Positions 30,831 to 45,200 of a DNA stretch of 64,000 nt are shown here, one piece after another. The position numbers were made by a program, and so were the translations under genes. The stretch's first letter is position 1. Every line of letters starts with the position of its first letter. Under the pieces are notes generated by a model. That model saw only the letters and a program-made list of their open reading frames with translations. It ran no database searches and was not told the origin of the DNA. This stretch comes from Beroe forskalii (lineage: Eukaryota; Ctenophora; Nuda; Beroida; Beroidae). Location of the stretch: positions 124,001 to 188,000 of the forward strand of contig WFMF01000202.1 in NCBI GenBank assembly GCA_011033025.1. Reading direction: 5' to 3'.

Positions 30831-33800
30831 TCGATCTAAAGTCTAAGCACATGCCCATTTTCCCGATTTGAAAGCAGTAAGCTGTAATTTCACGAAGGCA
30901 TTCCACTTGATTACGGACATGCGAGGGATTTAAGGTGAATTAGGAAGTAGGTCTGGTACGGCTAAATTCTTGGGCTCACGAGAATTCTTTGCTAGAAGCT
31001 CACGAGATTCTTTGCTAGAAGCTAGATTTGCTGGAAATTCTTTACTTTGAAAGAACTATATAGTGAATTAGAAGCTGGGTTTCCTGCTAAATTCTTGGCT
31101 TCTGCCTCATAAGTAACTGTACGGTGAATAAGAAACTGGGGTTGCTGCAAAATTCTAAACTTCGAAAGAAATTCAAGGAAGGCAGAATTCGGTGTTACGA
31201 TAAATGGGGTATTGAAATGGGTACACTTGAAGAAGTATTTTAAAGATAAGCTTTTGACAATACGAAAATTTAAGAGAATAGTAAATAGAAAAGGATTCTG
31301 GATGAATATAAAATAACAGATAAAAGCACATGAGCATCGTGCATTAACTGATATCAATTCTGAGAAACGATCTGCTAAGCGATCCCTGAGGCAGGACACG
31401 CGGAACTATGTCAAGTAAAAACTACCAGCGATCTCCCGACACTATATACGACACACATCACTCAATGGTACTAAAAATAACACACCTCTGAGGATGTGTA
31501 GCAAACAGAGATCGCTGGAGCCCTAAAAACGCGGAGAAACGCCGCCGGGACGCCTCACACTTATCCAAAAAACGTGTCGGCCAATCAACGTGAGGAACAA
31601 AGATCACCCCAGCCAATCATCACCCAGCAATTGCACCACGTGACTCATAATGGTAGCCAATGACATATCCCCTTGCCTCTTGTTGAGTGTACAGATGTAC
31701 ACCTCTCTCTTTTGGTGGCTTATCAGGATCAATATAATTTGAAATTAATTCGAAGGAGATAAGGCAGCGTGTTGCTTATATAGAAGTGCTATGTAATGTG
31801 AATGACACTGAAGCACTTGCTATTCCAATGGTTTGACATCAATTGACAGGCGTTAATGAAGGAATGTATTTGTTTTAGGACGCAATTCGTAAGGCAGGCG
31901 GTACAAATTGATGTCATTATTATGGTTTAAAGTGGTCAGTTGGTGGGGTAGAAACGGGTATTTTGAGCGCGCATATGGAGACTCTACCATTAGTAAACAC
32001 AAGAACCGTGTGAAAATTATGGAATGATTTTAATTAGATGCCTTGTAATTAGCAGTTAACGAGCGGAAAGGATGAGAAAAATGCAGGTGAATTTTATGCA
32101 GACGACTCAAAAGATAGGAACCGCTGGTTACCACCAATTCAGAGAACAATAAGTTTTCTTACTTAAATCATCAAATTTTGAAGGCCCGTTTTCCAGATTC
32201 AACAGCAAATTTCAGCAAGGAATATCCCTGAGATTTTGAGACAGGAACTTTTCCGACTGGGGCTTTTCAGACAGCTGTCTAGGTCTATCACACAGAGGTT
32301 TCCATGTTGTTACAATATCAGAGTTCAGACCTTTTTATGCCTGTTTCACAGGTTTCTCTTCACGTGAAACGTAATTGGTGTACTTGTGACGATCATCAAA
32401 ACGTATTATAATATTATACATATATTATTCTGGTCTTGTCACGTCATGTCTGTATTAAGAGCGTTCATGATGGGAAGCCTGTGTACTATATAGTTTACAC
32501 AGCATCTGTAGACACGATCTCGTATATTCGTAACACCATGGCATTATTACAATATGTGAGAGAGATGAAAGTGTTCCGGGTCCTAAAACGTCACTAGGAT
32601 ATCATCAACTTGTTACCTCAGTCATGTATATTATTACACAAGTGATTTTATCTGTATCTCTGCTGCTTTCTAACCCCCGATATGGGGTAATGTCCAGGAA
32701 ACGGAAATGTCAAGGAAACAGGATGGGTGTGAAGGTGATTTTTTACTGCTTGTTTGAGATTGTGTTAACATTCGGCGACACCTCAGAAGTATAACAACTT
32801 GGCTAATAATCGTCGTCGACATTAGTAATCGTCGTCGACAATCGTAACGACGGACGGAGCAGTCATCGCTGATTTAAGCGACAAACAGTCATGGTCCTTC
32901 AGTTCCGACTTCCGGTGATAACGACAGACTCTGCGCATGCATTAAGTAATGGCTGCAAAAAACCACAAAAGTAATCGGCAAAGCTATCAGACCAAGCTAA
33001 TAATATATGTTTTTTGAGCGTCTTCCGGGCAGACAAAGGTACAGAAAACAGCACAAAATCATTGGTCAAAAGTTCATAAAAGCATTTAAAAACTACATAA
33101 TATTTGATTTTCAAAATGTTTGGTTAAAATCAAAATGATACCAGATCATGGCGGAACAACATTACCGATTGATTTTCGATATGGGTCTTGACACAAAAGT
33201 GCACGATTTCGAGCCAGACAATTTGGATTTTCTATCATAACGCAATCGTAAAATGATTATTTAGATCTACTGTAGCTGGTCAAATTATATTTGACTGGTT
33301 CTCGTCCACTCTATCTGTTGTAAATATGGATGCTAATGTGAAATGGATTTGTGGAGAAAGGGAATCATCGGCTTTTGATAATTTTCGGCCGGTTAATCAA
33401 ATAACTTCAAAGCGGGTTCAAAACAACAAAGAAAATTGAAATTCTAAATGGCATTTCATGGGCGATTTATGATTTCAAAGTATGGAAATGATCATAGAAA
33501 GTGATTCATACGGATTTATAGAATAATATCTAGGAAGCCTGTAATATAATTGAAACAAACAGATGTTAAAAGCGAACGTGGTGATGACTTTATACCTTTA
33601 TAGTCTTTATGTCTGTTTGTTTTTGTTTGCATTCCAACTTCATTCAAAATATCGTCATGAGTACTCAAGATTCAATAACATCGTTATTGCCAACAGATGA
33701 CAAAATGGGCTGGACTTAGGGAGTCATGTGATTCAAGACAGATACAATAATATGAAGCATGGCATTTCCTCATATAAGCAAAGAACATTATTAAGTTTTG

Positions 33801-34171
33801 ACTTAATAATCAAAGGAATGGGGCATTTTATTTCGAAGTAGAAGAGCGATGGACTCAAGGAAACTTGACAAATAACCAAGGGGAACAAACGAATAAAATG
33901 GAACGTTGCAATAGGACACAACCATCGACAACATCCTGCGATGCTGTACAACTTTTTCCGGTTCATAAAGACACGACATAACCTATCAAGATAAGTTATC
34001 ACCATCAATTATATGGTTCAAAACTCAAAAGTTCAAACCACAAAGAAAAGAAGAAGAAGAAGAAGAGAACAAATGTGACAATATATTATATACGAACCAA
34101 ACACATGTACATACTCTGTAGCATCATGATATATGTCTCTCTCATAAGAGCAACTACTCACTCAAGTCAAC

Positions 34172-34258
34172 TCCGCGCGTACGAAAACAGCCACTTCAAC
34201 CTCATCAACTCTCTACGTTACGCTATGACAATGACGTCATCTGAACCGCATATATTCC
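34172..34258. mobile_element. Fold-back family copy, diverged
   Basis: CCGCGCGTACGAAAACAGCC at the left, core CGCTATGACAATGACGTCAT. The right terminal repeat is weak (GAACCGCATATATTCC). Confidence 0.55.
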
Positions 34259-35827
34259 TCAAGTAGTGAAGAGGCGGAAGAGTTCACATCAGATAAGGAA
34301 GGAGGAGATAAGGAAGGAAACACATGCGCTATGTAGTTAGTGTAAATACTATTACCAGAGGAGAGTTAGTAGCCACATCTCACGGAGATAGAGATATGGA
34401 GTATAGTTTTATCAAAGTGTTATATAACTCCACCCCTTAGAGAAGGGATTCAATCCATTTCATGGCAATTTTTGGGCAATCATAGAATATATATTAGGGC
34501 AAGTGGTGAAATAGCACGGCCGAGCCAATGAGTCAGCAAAAAGTTGGTGGGTTTATACGCGAGTTAGAGCTGATGATCGCCCAGCACTTGTCCGGCCTCC
34601 TCCTGTCAACCCTATGATCTCTGTACTTTTTACACGAAATCCTACGTACGGCCGTCCAATGGCTGGCCTAGAACGCGGTCACGGGACGTGGCAGGAGACC
34701 AGCCAGCTGCAAGACGGTCACGTGACTGCCATGCCATGCAACTCTATGGTATTTTAAGAGGAAGTAGCGGGGATCTGAGCGCTGGTCTTGTGAAGGGGTA
34801 GGAGAGTGGCCTTTAGAAAATATGATTTATATATCTAAATATATACGATAATTGAATTGTGCACGGATTGCAAAACATGCAACGCGTAAGCGTAAGCGTT
34901 GCACGTGCAGTTTAGTTAGCCGTCTATACAGGCAGAATACATCATTTCAGGCTCGCTTCCGATTAAAAGAGGAGAATATATAACAAGTGCGTCGTATTTA
35001 CTGATCATATGTTTACTGGGCTACTGCCAAATGTTGCATTATCTAGAAAGTAACTATGTTATGATCGTGATGCTACGAAAACATTAAAATTGCTACAAAG
35101 CCATTGATAATCAATGAAATCCAACGAATAATTGATTTAAATGACACTGACAGATTAAGGCAAAATTTGACTCAAGAAGGACATAATCTACGCACGACAA
35201 TGAATTTATGGAATAATAAAAGTTGTTCCTTATTATTAACTTGAGAGAATTAAAAAGGAAATAACAAGGACCGCGGGAAAGGAGAAAACCTATATAGTTG
35301 CTCGAGATATATAACATTTATATAATACGTATGATGATGCTCTCAAAATTTACAAGTATCAATAAGGTACCGCCTTAAATTCTGATTGACATCTCGGCTC
35401 CACTCCGATCGGGCTTCTCTTCCAAGGCCGTGCTCGGGAAAACAGCCGCTTTGACGTCATCAGTTTGTCTCTTTAAACCAAAACAATGACATCATAGCCA
35501 TCCATTCTAGTGATTGTGAGCAGCCTGCAGTACCTAACATGAAAGTGTCCTTATATAGATACAGACTCGAACATTTATTATTGAATGTCAAAACACGAGG
35601 ACAAATGTAATAACAAAGGTTACAGCTATCAATCAAAGAGGAGAGAAAGACATGCAGTTCGCTAAGTTGGAAAATTAGTGAGAATCGGTTCTGAATCGAC
35701 AGGGTTCCAACCAGTGACATATGTCGGTGTGTCATTCTATTGGTGTGTTTGCGGGTGTTTTTCAGTACCGCAGGCGTGTTTCTAGTACTATGTTGTGTTT
35801 GCAGTCAAGTGGCACGATAATATGATA

Positions 35828-35910
35828 CGCGCGCGAAAAAAGGGCGGTAAAACGTCAACAATTCACCACTCTAAACCCTGATAATGACGTCACTCTCAAC
35901 CACATATTGG
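35828..35910. mobile_element. Fold-back family copy, right end missing
   Basis: Left end CGCGCGCGAAAAAAGGGCGG, core CCCTGATAATGACGTCACTC. The matching right terminal repeat is absent or lost. Confidence 0.6.
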
Positions 35911-38900
35911 TAGTGTGGGATATATCCGACAGAATGGGTATATATTGACGGTCTTCCTATAAATATTCTGGGAGAGAAAACCTAGTGGTAATCCATTGGT
36001 ATGAGAATTTCTATTGTTGCAAAAGAGTAAAATAAGCCGCTGAGAATGATGTTATTATCAGGGTTTAGCAGGTTGAATTGGAGCCGTAAAACAGCCTCAT
36101 ATTTCGTATTTAGCGCCGAATCAATCAGAGAATTTAGGAGTATTTGAGTAACATTTACAACGATTACCAATATATCAAAAGATATAACGGAGACTAAATT
36201 GCCTTTGAGCTGATGGGATCAGAAATATCGTAGCTGGAATTAGTGACTGTCTTCTGTGGCTCAAAGGACAATATAAAGGTGCTCTCGAGAGAAGAATGAA
36301 TTCGTAAATGGATGGCGAGAACATATAGAAGCAAAACTCCGGAGAACCATAACAAGTGGTCTGGACTGATGTATATACTTATCGCAAACACATATTCCAT
36401 AACAATGTCAATTAATTATTTTCATTAAAGAGACTGCAAACGATTTCGATGACACACAAAATCGTATAGATAAAATGAATATTGAATGAGCATAGACCAA
36501 ACGAGTCTGCAATTATCTGGGAATTTGAAAAATATTAAATTATTAGTACGGTGATAAACATTAAACATATATATTTCTACCCCCGAATGATTATTCATTA
36601 TTACGACAATTACAGGACGCAAACCTCACGACTTGCCAGGTTTCCAAAACTCGTCACCAATTTAATTTTCTGTGGGAATACCGTTCTCTTTTCTATGGGG
36701 TTACCCAGGAGGCCATGACGATCTCTTGACCGTTTAACATATGAATATAAAGACTATATGTCAAAAGATGAGGTATTAGAATGAGTTGATGATTTCAGAG
36801 AAGAGTAAACTCGTTAATCGTATAAAACTTTGTTTTGATGAAAAGTTATTGTAAGTCTGCGCATCAAAATTAGGACCAAATCGTGTTTCAATGGACACTG
36901 ATTACGGAGGAGCGAGAACCGTGAAAGGATTCGAGAAGCCTCACGTTACATATAAACGCATGATTTGATTGATAAGATAAAAGTAATCTGTAGGAGTTTT
37001 TAATGGGAGTGACAAAGTGATGCCAGGCAATTGTGTCTAGCGAACTTCTGTCAAGAGAAAAGAAGAAGGAGGGGGTGAGCATGTGACTTGTCAAGATTTG
37101 GATAATATGGTGAGACTTCAGAGATGAGATTTGCAGCTATAAAATCTTATCGTCTGCAATGGATTAGCGCTAATTCGACAATAATGCGATTTGAAAAATT
37201 AGAGCCCAAAAAATTATGAATTTAAATAAAAATTAGTTCCACTAAACCTCACGAAATATCAGAAATTTACCTGATGGCAGACGAGCAATTCTCAGGACTT
37301 CAACTCCAGCTCATCCCATAAAACAGTCTGTATCCGAGTAGCTCCCAGGCCCTTCAGTCAACACCACACTATTACCGAACATGTCACCCCTTTGTATCTG
37401 ATATAATAGTGGATACCATCCACTGATTCTGGTGACCGAGATATATCTCATTCTCTCGACATTTCTGCGCATGATGAAATTCGCGATTTCGCCTGAAAAT
37501 GGATAAATCGTGAGAATTTTGAGTCTTTGCTACAACTTATATCATTAGTGCAGACAGTAATATAGCCCAATAGCTCGCAGAGTGAGAACTGTGAATTGCT
37601 CTTCTGTAGTGCTACGAGTTCCTCCTTCACGCGAGTCTTATTTTTTCATTTAACATATGAAAGGTATATTAATTTTTTTACTCGCAAGGCATTGGATTCC
37701 AGTGGCTTGAATCCCGCCAAAATCCATTTAACACATGTAGGACTTTTCGCTTGAGCCTTTGTTTCAGTCACGTAAAACGCTGACTTGGCTAGTAATGGTT
37801 TCAAGCTGTGAATTATTAAGTGTTAAGCTGTGTCATTCACTCACATCGTCACACACAAAGTAGCCCAGAATTCAGGCAGGGCCGTCAGAAACTAGGAGAA
37901 GAGCAAATTATAAATTAGTGATGTTCAAATTCTGATTAAATTGAAGATAGATGAATTAATCAATTAGAGTGATTCAATAGATTCCAGGCTTCCTGAGAAG
38001 AAAACACAATATGTTAGTGTTAGCCGATAATAATGAAAATGTTAAAATAATAAGCTGTACAATAAGGAATTTGAAAGATCCAGTAACAAAGTATGAAATA
38101 CTAAAGTTATAAAATAGCATAATACCTAGTTCGTTTCAGCATTACAACTTACATGATATAACTAATATATAGCTTAATTTATATTTAAATCATGGAGGGG
38201 GGGGGGGCTAGAGTTGGTATCATCTTCCCACATCACCTGAGAGGAAATCGCTGGAAAGTTTTTAGAAACTTTTTACCTGGATCTTTGAATGAAATGTAAC
38301 AAAAAATTTCAAATGATCTCTCAACAAATTTCGGGTTCACCAAACCCCGGGGAACCAAAGTTCAAGAAGTCGGGGACGGACAAAAAAAAGGGGGGGGGGT
38401 ATGCGCAGAAAGGCACGATATGACACACAGCACACCTTTCATAATTCATATTTTGTAACCTTCCGAGACGATTTTGCAGAGGAACCCAAAACATACCCTC
38501 TACAAAATCATTATATTGATAGCAATGGATATAATCATAATCATATTAATTCACAAAATTAATTGACGTAATTTACTATAACTATGGTGGTTTGGGGGGG
38601 GGGGGGGACAATGGCAAAATCGTAGCTGTTGATTTCCCATATCTACGCTAAAGAATTCAAATTCAAATCATAAACAATGTATTGGAATTATTAAAAAAGA
38701 GTCAGATGTTCTTAGTATTGGCTGGGATGTATATTGGTTTATATTCAAAGATTCTCCTCTGAAAATAAAAAGTTAATCAGTCTTTTTTCAAATGTCTTTG
38801 AAATGGATTCGGCTGAAGAGAAATGTGGTTATTTCACGTTTCCTGATAACTCATTAGCTTTTATTTAGGTAGATAAAGGACCGTAAAGCATAAGTTTCTC

Positions 38901-39041
38901 TGGTTTTCAAGGTCGTAACCGAATATTGATCAGCGTTCATTATATCCAGTATCAATGCAACAGTGGTCATACAACTGTTACTTTAAAAAAGAAATAATTA
39001 TTCAATATGGTGTCTTATTATCGTCCATTAATTTCAATCAT

Positions 39042-39047
39042 TTTATT
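39042..39047 (-). promoter_or_regulatory. Possible polyadenylation signal
   Basis: TTTATT on the plus strand reads AATAAA on the minus strand, about 16 nt after the stop of the Cramped-like gene. It would give a very short 3' UTR; another AATAAA reads at about 38862. Confidence 0.35.
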
Positions 39048-39062
39048 TGTTGTATCCACGCC

Positions 39063-39260
39063 TCATGTCCTGTACGCAAGTTCATCCAGAATGCTCGTAG
39101 AACTGCGCGCAGCGTCGTCACGTGTTCCTTGGTCACGTGACCTTTCACGTGTTAAATCACGTGCCAGATCACGTGATACGTTTCTACTGCGGGTCTCCCC
39201 AGACAGGGAATCGTTGGTGCTGTGATCAGCCACCAGACTGTTTAGAGTCGGCATTCCATC
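39063..39260 (-). CDS. CRAMP1: Cramped-like gene, terminal exon
   Basis: Phase 0 acceptor TTTCAG, reading DGMPTLNSLVADHSTNDSLS then an Arg/Asp repeat (SRNVSRDLARDLTRERSRD) and STSILDELAYRT before TGA. The Arg/Asp repeat is encoded by CACGTG-containing 12-bp units. Joins in phase 0 to the 39489 exon. Confidence 0.7.
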   Translation of the reverse strand, partial: DGMPTLNSLVADHSTNDSLSGETRSRNVSRDLARDLTRERSRDQGTRDDAARSSTSILDELAYRT

Positions 39261-42200
39261 CTGAAATATCAGCGGCTTTGGATATTGGAATCCAAGACGG
39301 AAATGGGATAACATAATCGGCAATAGTACTCAATTCAAAGTTAGGGATCTTTCGAATACTACGTAATCAAGTTTTGCCGGTTTTAACCCCTACCTTCCCT
39401 CGGTAATCATATCTATTTGGAATGCTACTTTTCATGGAACATTATTTTATAAGCTTTAGGAATGAGGGCGAAGAATGAATCATTTCACCTGAGAAGCGCT
39501 GCTCCAATGCGGTGCCTCTTCGTAGCCCTGGAATTAAAAGTAATTTAATTTCATTCTGATTAATATCACGATTAATGAGACCCCTCATAATCATTAATCA
39601 TGATATGTATCATGAATTTTCCCTGATATTTGAAAAATTAATTGAACGCTAATCAACCATAGTACAAAATGCTTTATCCAACATAAAACATGGATGTTGG
39701 CATTGATTTTACTCCAGATATTAAAAAGTATACGCCATTCTGAAAATCGTGTATACTGCATGATATTTCAAGCAAAACTTCAAATTCAGATTTAGATATG
39801 GCTTCACCTGTGATCAGTCTTCCTTCCTGTAATTTTTCCCACCCCAAACGCGCCTTTTTTCACATCTCCCCACCCAAAATTAAGATTTAGACCCAAGACG
39901 AATGCATCTAGCCATAGAAGTGAAAGCATTCACTGAAGTATTTGGGTAGTGGCAAGTCTGTATAATGTATATATTATTTGCACCTGAATTCTGCACAATC
40001 ACAGGAATCCGGCTCATTTCCGGGATACAAATTCAGTGGCAAAGTGTTTCAAACACCACAGAAAGGTTAAAAATATATCATCTCCAGGGCTGTTTTTAGA
40101 CACGATAATTGTACGACTTAGACGTCAGTCTAGTAACATGAACAAGCCCAACTCGGGCTTGGATACAAAGGTTTATATTCTCCATTATTAATGACTCATG
40201 TTTCTACCATTTCACTATATACGCGGGTTTATGCCTCACCCAAGAGCTAAAAACAGCCGTTTCAAACGTCATCAACGCCCTATCCTAACCTATGATAATG
40301 ACATCACTCACGACTGAAAATTGACCCGGGAGGGAGTTTATATATCACCTGAGACTTCGACCAGACGAGCGTCTGGTAAAATTATATTTACTTGATGCTC
40401 TGACAGAGTGTAGTTCGCTGACGTGTCGCCGCGTGAAGAATGTACGTGCCATTATGGCGAGAGGAGGAGGAGAAGGAGGAGAAAGAGAGACAGAAAGAGA
40501 GATAGAAAGGGAGAGATTTGTGTGCCGTAGTCGTTGTGAGAGCGGCGTTAAGCAAGACAGTTTATATAAAAATTACACATCTTAATACAGCAATATAGTT
40601 TACTCAATGAGGGAGTGGTTTTAGTAAACCGTGCGTTTAGCAGTAGCTTTATATATTTATATTATATTCTTGCTGGGTGGTGCGGAATCCACTAAAATTT
40701 TGGTAGTTGTCGAGGTAAGATGTCACAAATCAGCAGCAAGTCGAAGATTTCTGGGTATTCCTCCTTTTGAGCCATGGAATGCGGTGTACAACATATATTC
40801 CGAGTTCCGACTTTGAAATTTTGGCAGGTTTTAAATTTTTGAAATTTTTTGAATTTGGAGGTGAAGTTTCGCATTGAAACAGCCAACCAGTAAACGCTGA
40901 TTTATTGAGCCTCTATCCGAGCGTTCCCAAATTTCATTGGTATATTAGTTTCCTGGACGGTCTGATTCACACTAGGAACGTCGGAACGGCGAATCACAAA
41001 CTTCAAATGGCCAAGTCCATATAACTTAGTCAGAAGTTGTCCGAACCCCTTCGCAAGTTCGCACCCACGCCCCGACTCGCAAATAAAATCTAATACTTAA
41101 AATAATAGTTCTGACATATTCAGACAAATACAACTCACATTACAAGTCGTGAAAACAACTTGGTCGCTGTGCAGTCTCTCGCCGAACTGTCGTGTCCCCT
41201 TGTCCGGCGATGCGAACATGCTGTGAATCTTGGGCGGTGGATTGAGCGAGTCCGGCAGTAGAGTGCTGAGATCTACCCCTACTCCTGGGGCTGCCACCGG
41301 AACGGAAGTAACACTTCCACCCGGCGTGATGGTGCAGGGCGTGTTGTTTGGGGGAGGGTTTCCACAGAACGGAGCAGGTTGTACTGGAGCCGTATAGTCT
41401 GGAGGAAAGAAAAGTGGGGAGTTAGGGGGGCTGCTTTGTTTCAAATTTTGTGCAAATAGTGAAATATTCTGCATAAAGATACATTTTTTTTCAATTTTCT
41501 TAAATCTGAAAACATAGCCCCTCCCCAAATTCATCCCGTGCAATATATCGGTTATTGAATATTCATGACATAATATTATCATTGTAAGTACTTTCGAAGT
41601 TTTGCTTAAAAACTCGGAAGCCTGAAAAGTTAGGTGAACACATTTCAATTAAATGTTGTGAAATATAAGAAGGCAGAATTCGTTACTTCAGAAAAGTTCC
41701 GTAATTTTATTCCTTATTGAATCCCATCACACATGATAATAATTAACAAGGCGGATGAATTTAAAAAAATAATTCCTTATGATTGAATGCATAGATCTTC
41801 GAAGCCTGAGGAGAATTTTAAAGTTAGGCGAAAAGCATTTCGATAAAATGCTTTAAATTATGTTAGGTAATTTCCTTCCTTGATGATTATTATCAAGGCA
41901 AAGGAATGATGATAATTAACAATATGGGTACATTTAAAATAAATCCTTATAAGCTTATATGATTATGTCTTTATCCTTGTCAAAACAGCCACCAGCCACT
42001 GCCTAACAGTTTACAGTTTTGTGATAACTGCTGGTCAGTCAACAGTTTATTTTCCAAATATGTAGAAAATAAACATGACTCAATTGATGATATCAATACA
42101 TGTTTAAAATTATGTCATGTTTAAAAGATGATTTTATACAAGATATTTCACCGGTGTTTAAAATAACTTTGCAAGATAACAATACCTCTCACACCCATGA

Positions 42201-45200
42201 TATCTGCTCTGAGCAGAGACCATGGACGAACTAGGGCATAAGGTTAGGGTCTGGTTTGCCTCTTCCAGTCAGAGATAAGGTTTGGTACATACCTGTGACA
42301 GTGTGACACTTTTGTCGGTTTTGCACTTCAGACCTAGGTCCGGTATGATGGTGACTGGTGGGGGAAGGTTTATAAAATCTAAATATTTTTGTCTCAAGTA
42401 AATTCATGAATAATCTCTGATAGTCTAATCATACCGATATCGCGTGACACCACAAGTTGGCTGGAGACACTGTGGTCTATTTTAGGCAGGAGTATCCTTT
42501 GTGCCTGAGGGTGGTGAGTAATGTCAACTGTGAAGTAGTTTACCGGCAGGAACATTTGACTTGACCTATCAGCGCGCGAAGTTATGGTCAACTTGCAAGC
42601 TGATTGATGTAAAGGCAAGGTTTCCTACTTTTCGAGAAATGTAAGAATGAAAATTGAAATTCATTTATGTTTTTCAATTCTAAAACTCGTAGACAAAATA
42701 AAACCCTACCGGCTGTTTCTTCTTTGGCATGGGTCGTTTAGGGAGATTGAAGGAGGAGCTATGAGTGGTTTTAGGAGGCACCACAGCAGCTGGGATGATG
42801 AAACCCCCGATCTTAGTGGGCTGGGGAAGCATGAGCCTGTCTTTGCCTGCCTGCACTGATACGCTCACCATCTGTCAGAAAGAAGAGGCTCAGCTAAGAG
42901 GCACGTTAATTAAAATGCCTGAGTTTGATATCCGAAAAAGAATTAAGACAGATGATGAACGTTTAACTACTTCAGAATCGCAGTTCACAATATCGATAAA
43001 AACATTTCCAAAACCTGTGGCTTGCTAATGACTGGTTGTGTCTCATCAGTTTGTGTTTGCACCTCCACTGTTTTGCAGTTTGGTAGCACTGCGGTCCATT
43101 TTCCCATGTTCAAGGTGATGAACAGGTCTTTGTATTTACCCTGTTGTGCATGCATGGAAAGTGTTGTGTCGGGTTTAAGTTACATCAGAACTATTATTTT
43201 TCATTGCCAAAACATCGAATTAAAACTTTTAAAATTCGATCTATCGACAGTTTTATGAAGTAAAACTGTGCTACTATACAATCCATCGACCGAATTAACG
43301 AGAGTTGCCCCAACCTGTTTGGATATCCTCTGAAACTCGGTGTTCCCCAGGTTAAACAGCCTCTTTAACGCGAGCGTATTGTGAGCAGAGTTCATACCGT
43401 GTTCGCTCGTGTTAGCCCTCCATTCGTATTCCACATGTAGTTCCTTGGTCTCAGTCGCGAACTGAGAGATATTTATTATTTGCTCAAAAATGAAGTCATT
43501 GTCATAGTTTGTGATCGTGAATTGATGACAGCTTATTGCATATAGATAACTGTGTTGGCAGACCACTCAGACTCGCGAACTGCTTGGTGTTTAAATGTTG
43601 CTAGACTGGTCTTGTTAAACCTAAGTTAGTCTCGAGCTTCCCAGCAACCGATAGGAGACAATTATTTAAACTATTCAGTAGGTACGTAATAAAAATTCCA
43701 TTACAATGAGCAATTAGCATACCTTCAATTCAATGCGTGAAGGAAAGGACTGAATGAACAAACCGGGAAAAACTAAATTAGCTTCACTGGAGTTTTCAAG
43801 TTAATGGATTTAGAATTTGAAGCGAATGCATCAAATTGAGTACCTTGGTATAGATATGTCCAATAGTCAGTATATTTGAAGTTTCAGCATCCCAATATTC
43901 CAAAGCAGCCAAGCGATCTCTTTCAGCAGCCACTTCATCCGTTTCTTTGTTCTGAAAAGTGTGACGAGTGATGATTGATATTGAGGCAGAATGCTATCGA
44001 AATGATCATATTTGAGAAGACAGTGTACTCACTAAGAAGTAGCTCCCATTTGCACTACCTTTAGGTTACTTCAACTGAATTCATGTGTGATTAATTCTGG
44101 AAAACATTTATCTTGCTGAAAAGTTGTACTTTATTTGGGGTTTGACATTTCTAACTCACCCGACTGTTGAAGAATGTCCGTCTCTTCGTTTCAAATGGTG
44201 CCTGAAATAGAAATGGGGATAATTTTGTATGTAGGACAACGAAAAAGTATGATTAAGGATAGAAATGGCAAGTCACAGGGGGAAATAGGAACATGGCGGA
44301 CAATTTGGAAGACGCTAAATTCGGATGAGAGTCCAAAAACGCGCAAAAGCTGCGCGCGTCACGTCTCATAATTGCTATTTTGCGCAAAGCAAATCACAGT
44401 TCTGGTTTCGCGCGTTACAAAATAGTGACCTAAATTTGTACCATTTCCCGCGAATTTGATTTCAGTAACAGTGTAAGACTACACGCTAAACAAATAAAGT
44501 ATCAATACGTTAAACAAATTAAGTATTGAGAGCGGCAGATATGTGTACTTTGTTTCTGGGAATGCAGTGTATCGTGCCGTATTGTGTAGCGATATCCTGC
44601 GCCTATTATACATTCCAAATTTTCAACCAACCAAAACTAATCGCAGATAAATTATGAATCGTTGAAATTTTAAAATTATTGCATCCGATTTATGCAATTG
44701 ACGTAGGTAAAAGGAACCTTACCTCTTAACTAACTATAAAGACTTGGTGAACAGACTTCAGCAATTCTGTACTGAAGTTTGTAGATAAAAATACCTCAGT
44801 TCGCTCCAGCCTCCACAGATCTAAAATCCAAATCACCAACCTTGGTAGGAGGGGGTGGCGTTATCTCCGCAGTCTTCCCCTCGTTATCATCAGTCTCCGG
44901 CTCCAACGAGTCTATGATGTCACTCAACTCAGCCTCCGTTATTGATGAGTTCTATAGGGGAATAGTACTTTTAAGACGATAAAAGATACAAGCGGTTTCT
45001 GTTGGTTCAGTGGTGTCAGCCACATGGCTTACGACCAGATTCACCATTTTTCGGTCACTCATGAGACCTCTACCACGGCGATTTATACGTTCCCTCACAG
45101 AACTGCAGCCAGTTCTGACACAGATGGGCTGCAGGTTCTGCCACAAATCTGCTGCCTCTTACACAGGGAAAATCACAAGACAATCTAACTTTTTAAAGAA

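Larger units (their letters stand above)
27244..39062. other. Intergenic region, 11.8 kb
   Basis: No gene I can support on either strand. It contains fold-back family copies or cores (about 27320-27350, 29225-29320, 30366-30450, 31882-31970, 34172-34258, 35828-35910, 36026-36100), a run of about 15-20 bp related GAGTTGAAGTGAAG-like units at 30590-30800, and poly-G tracts near 38195 and 38390 (another follows at 38597). Confidence 0.5.
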
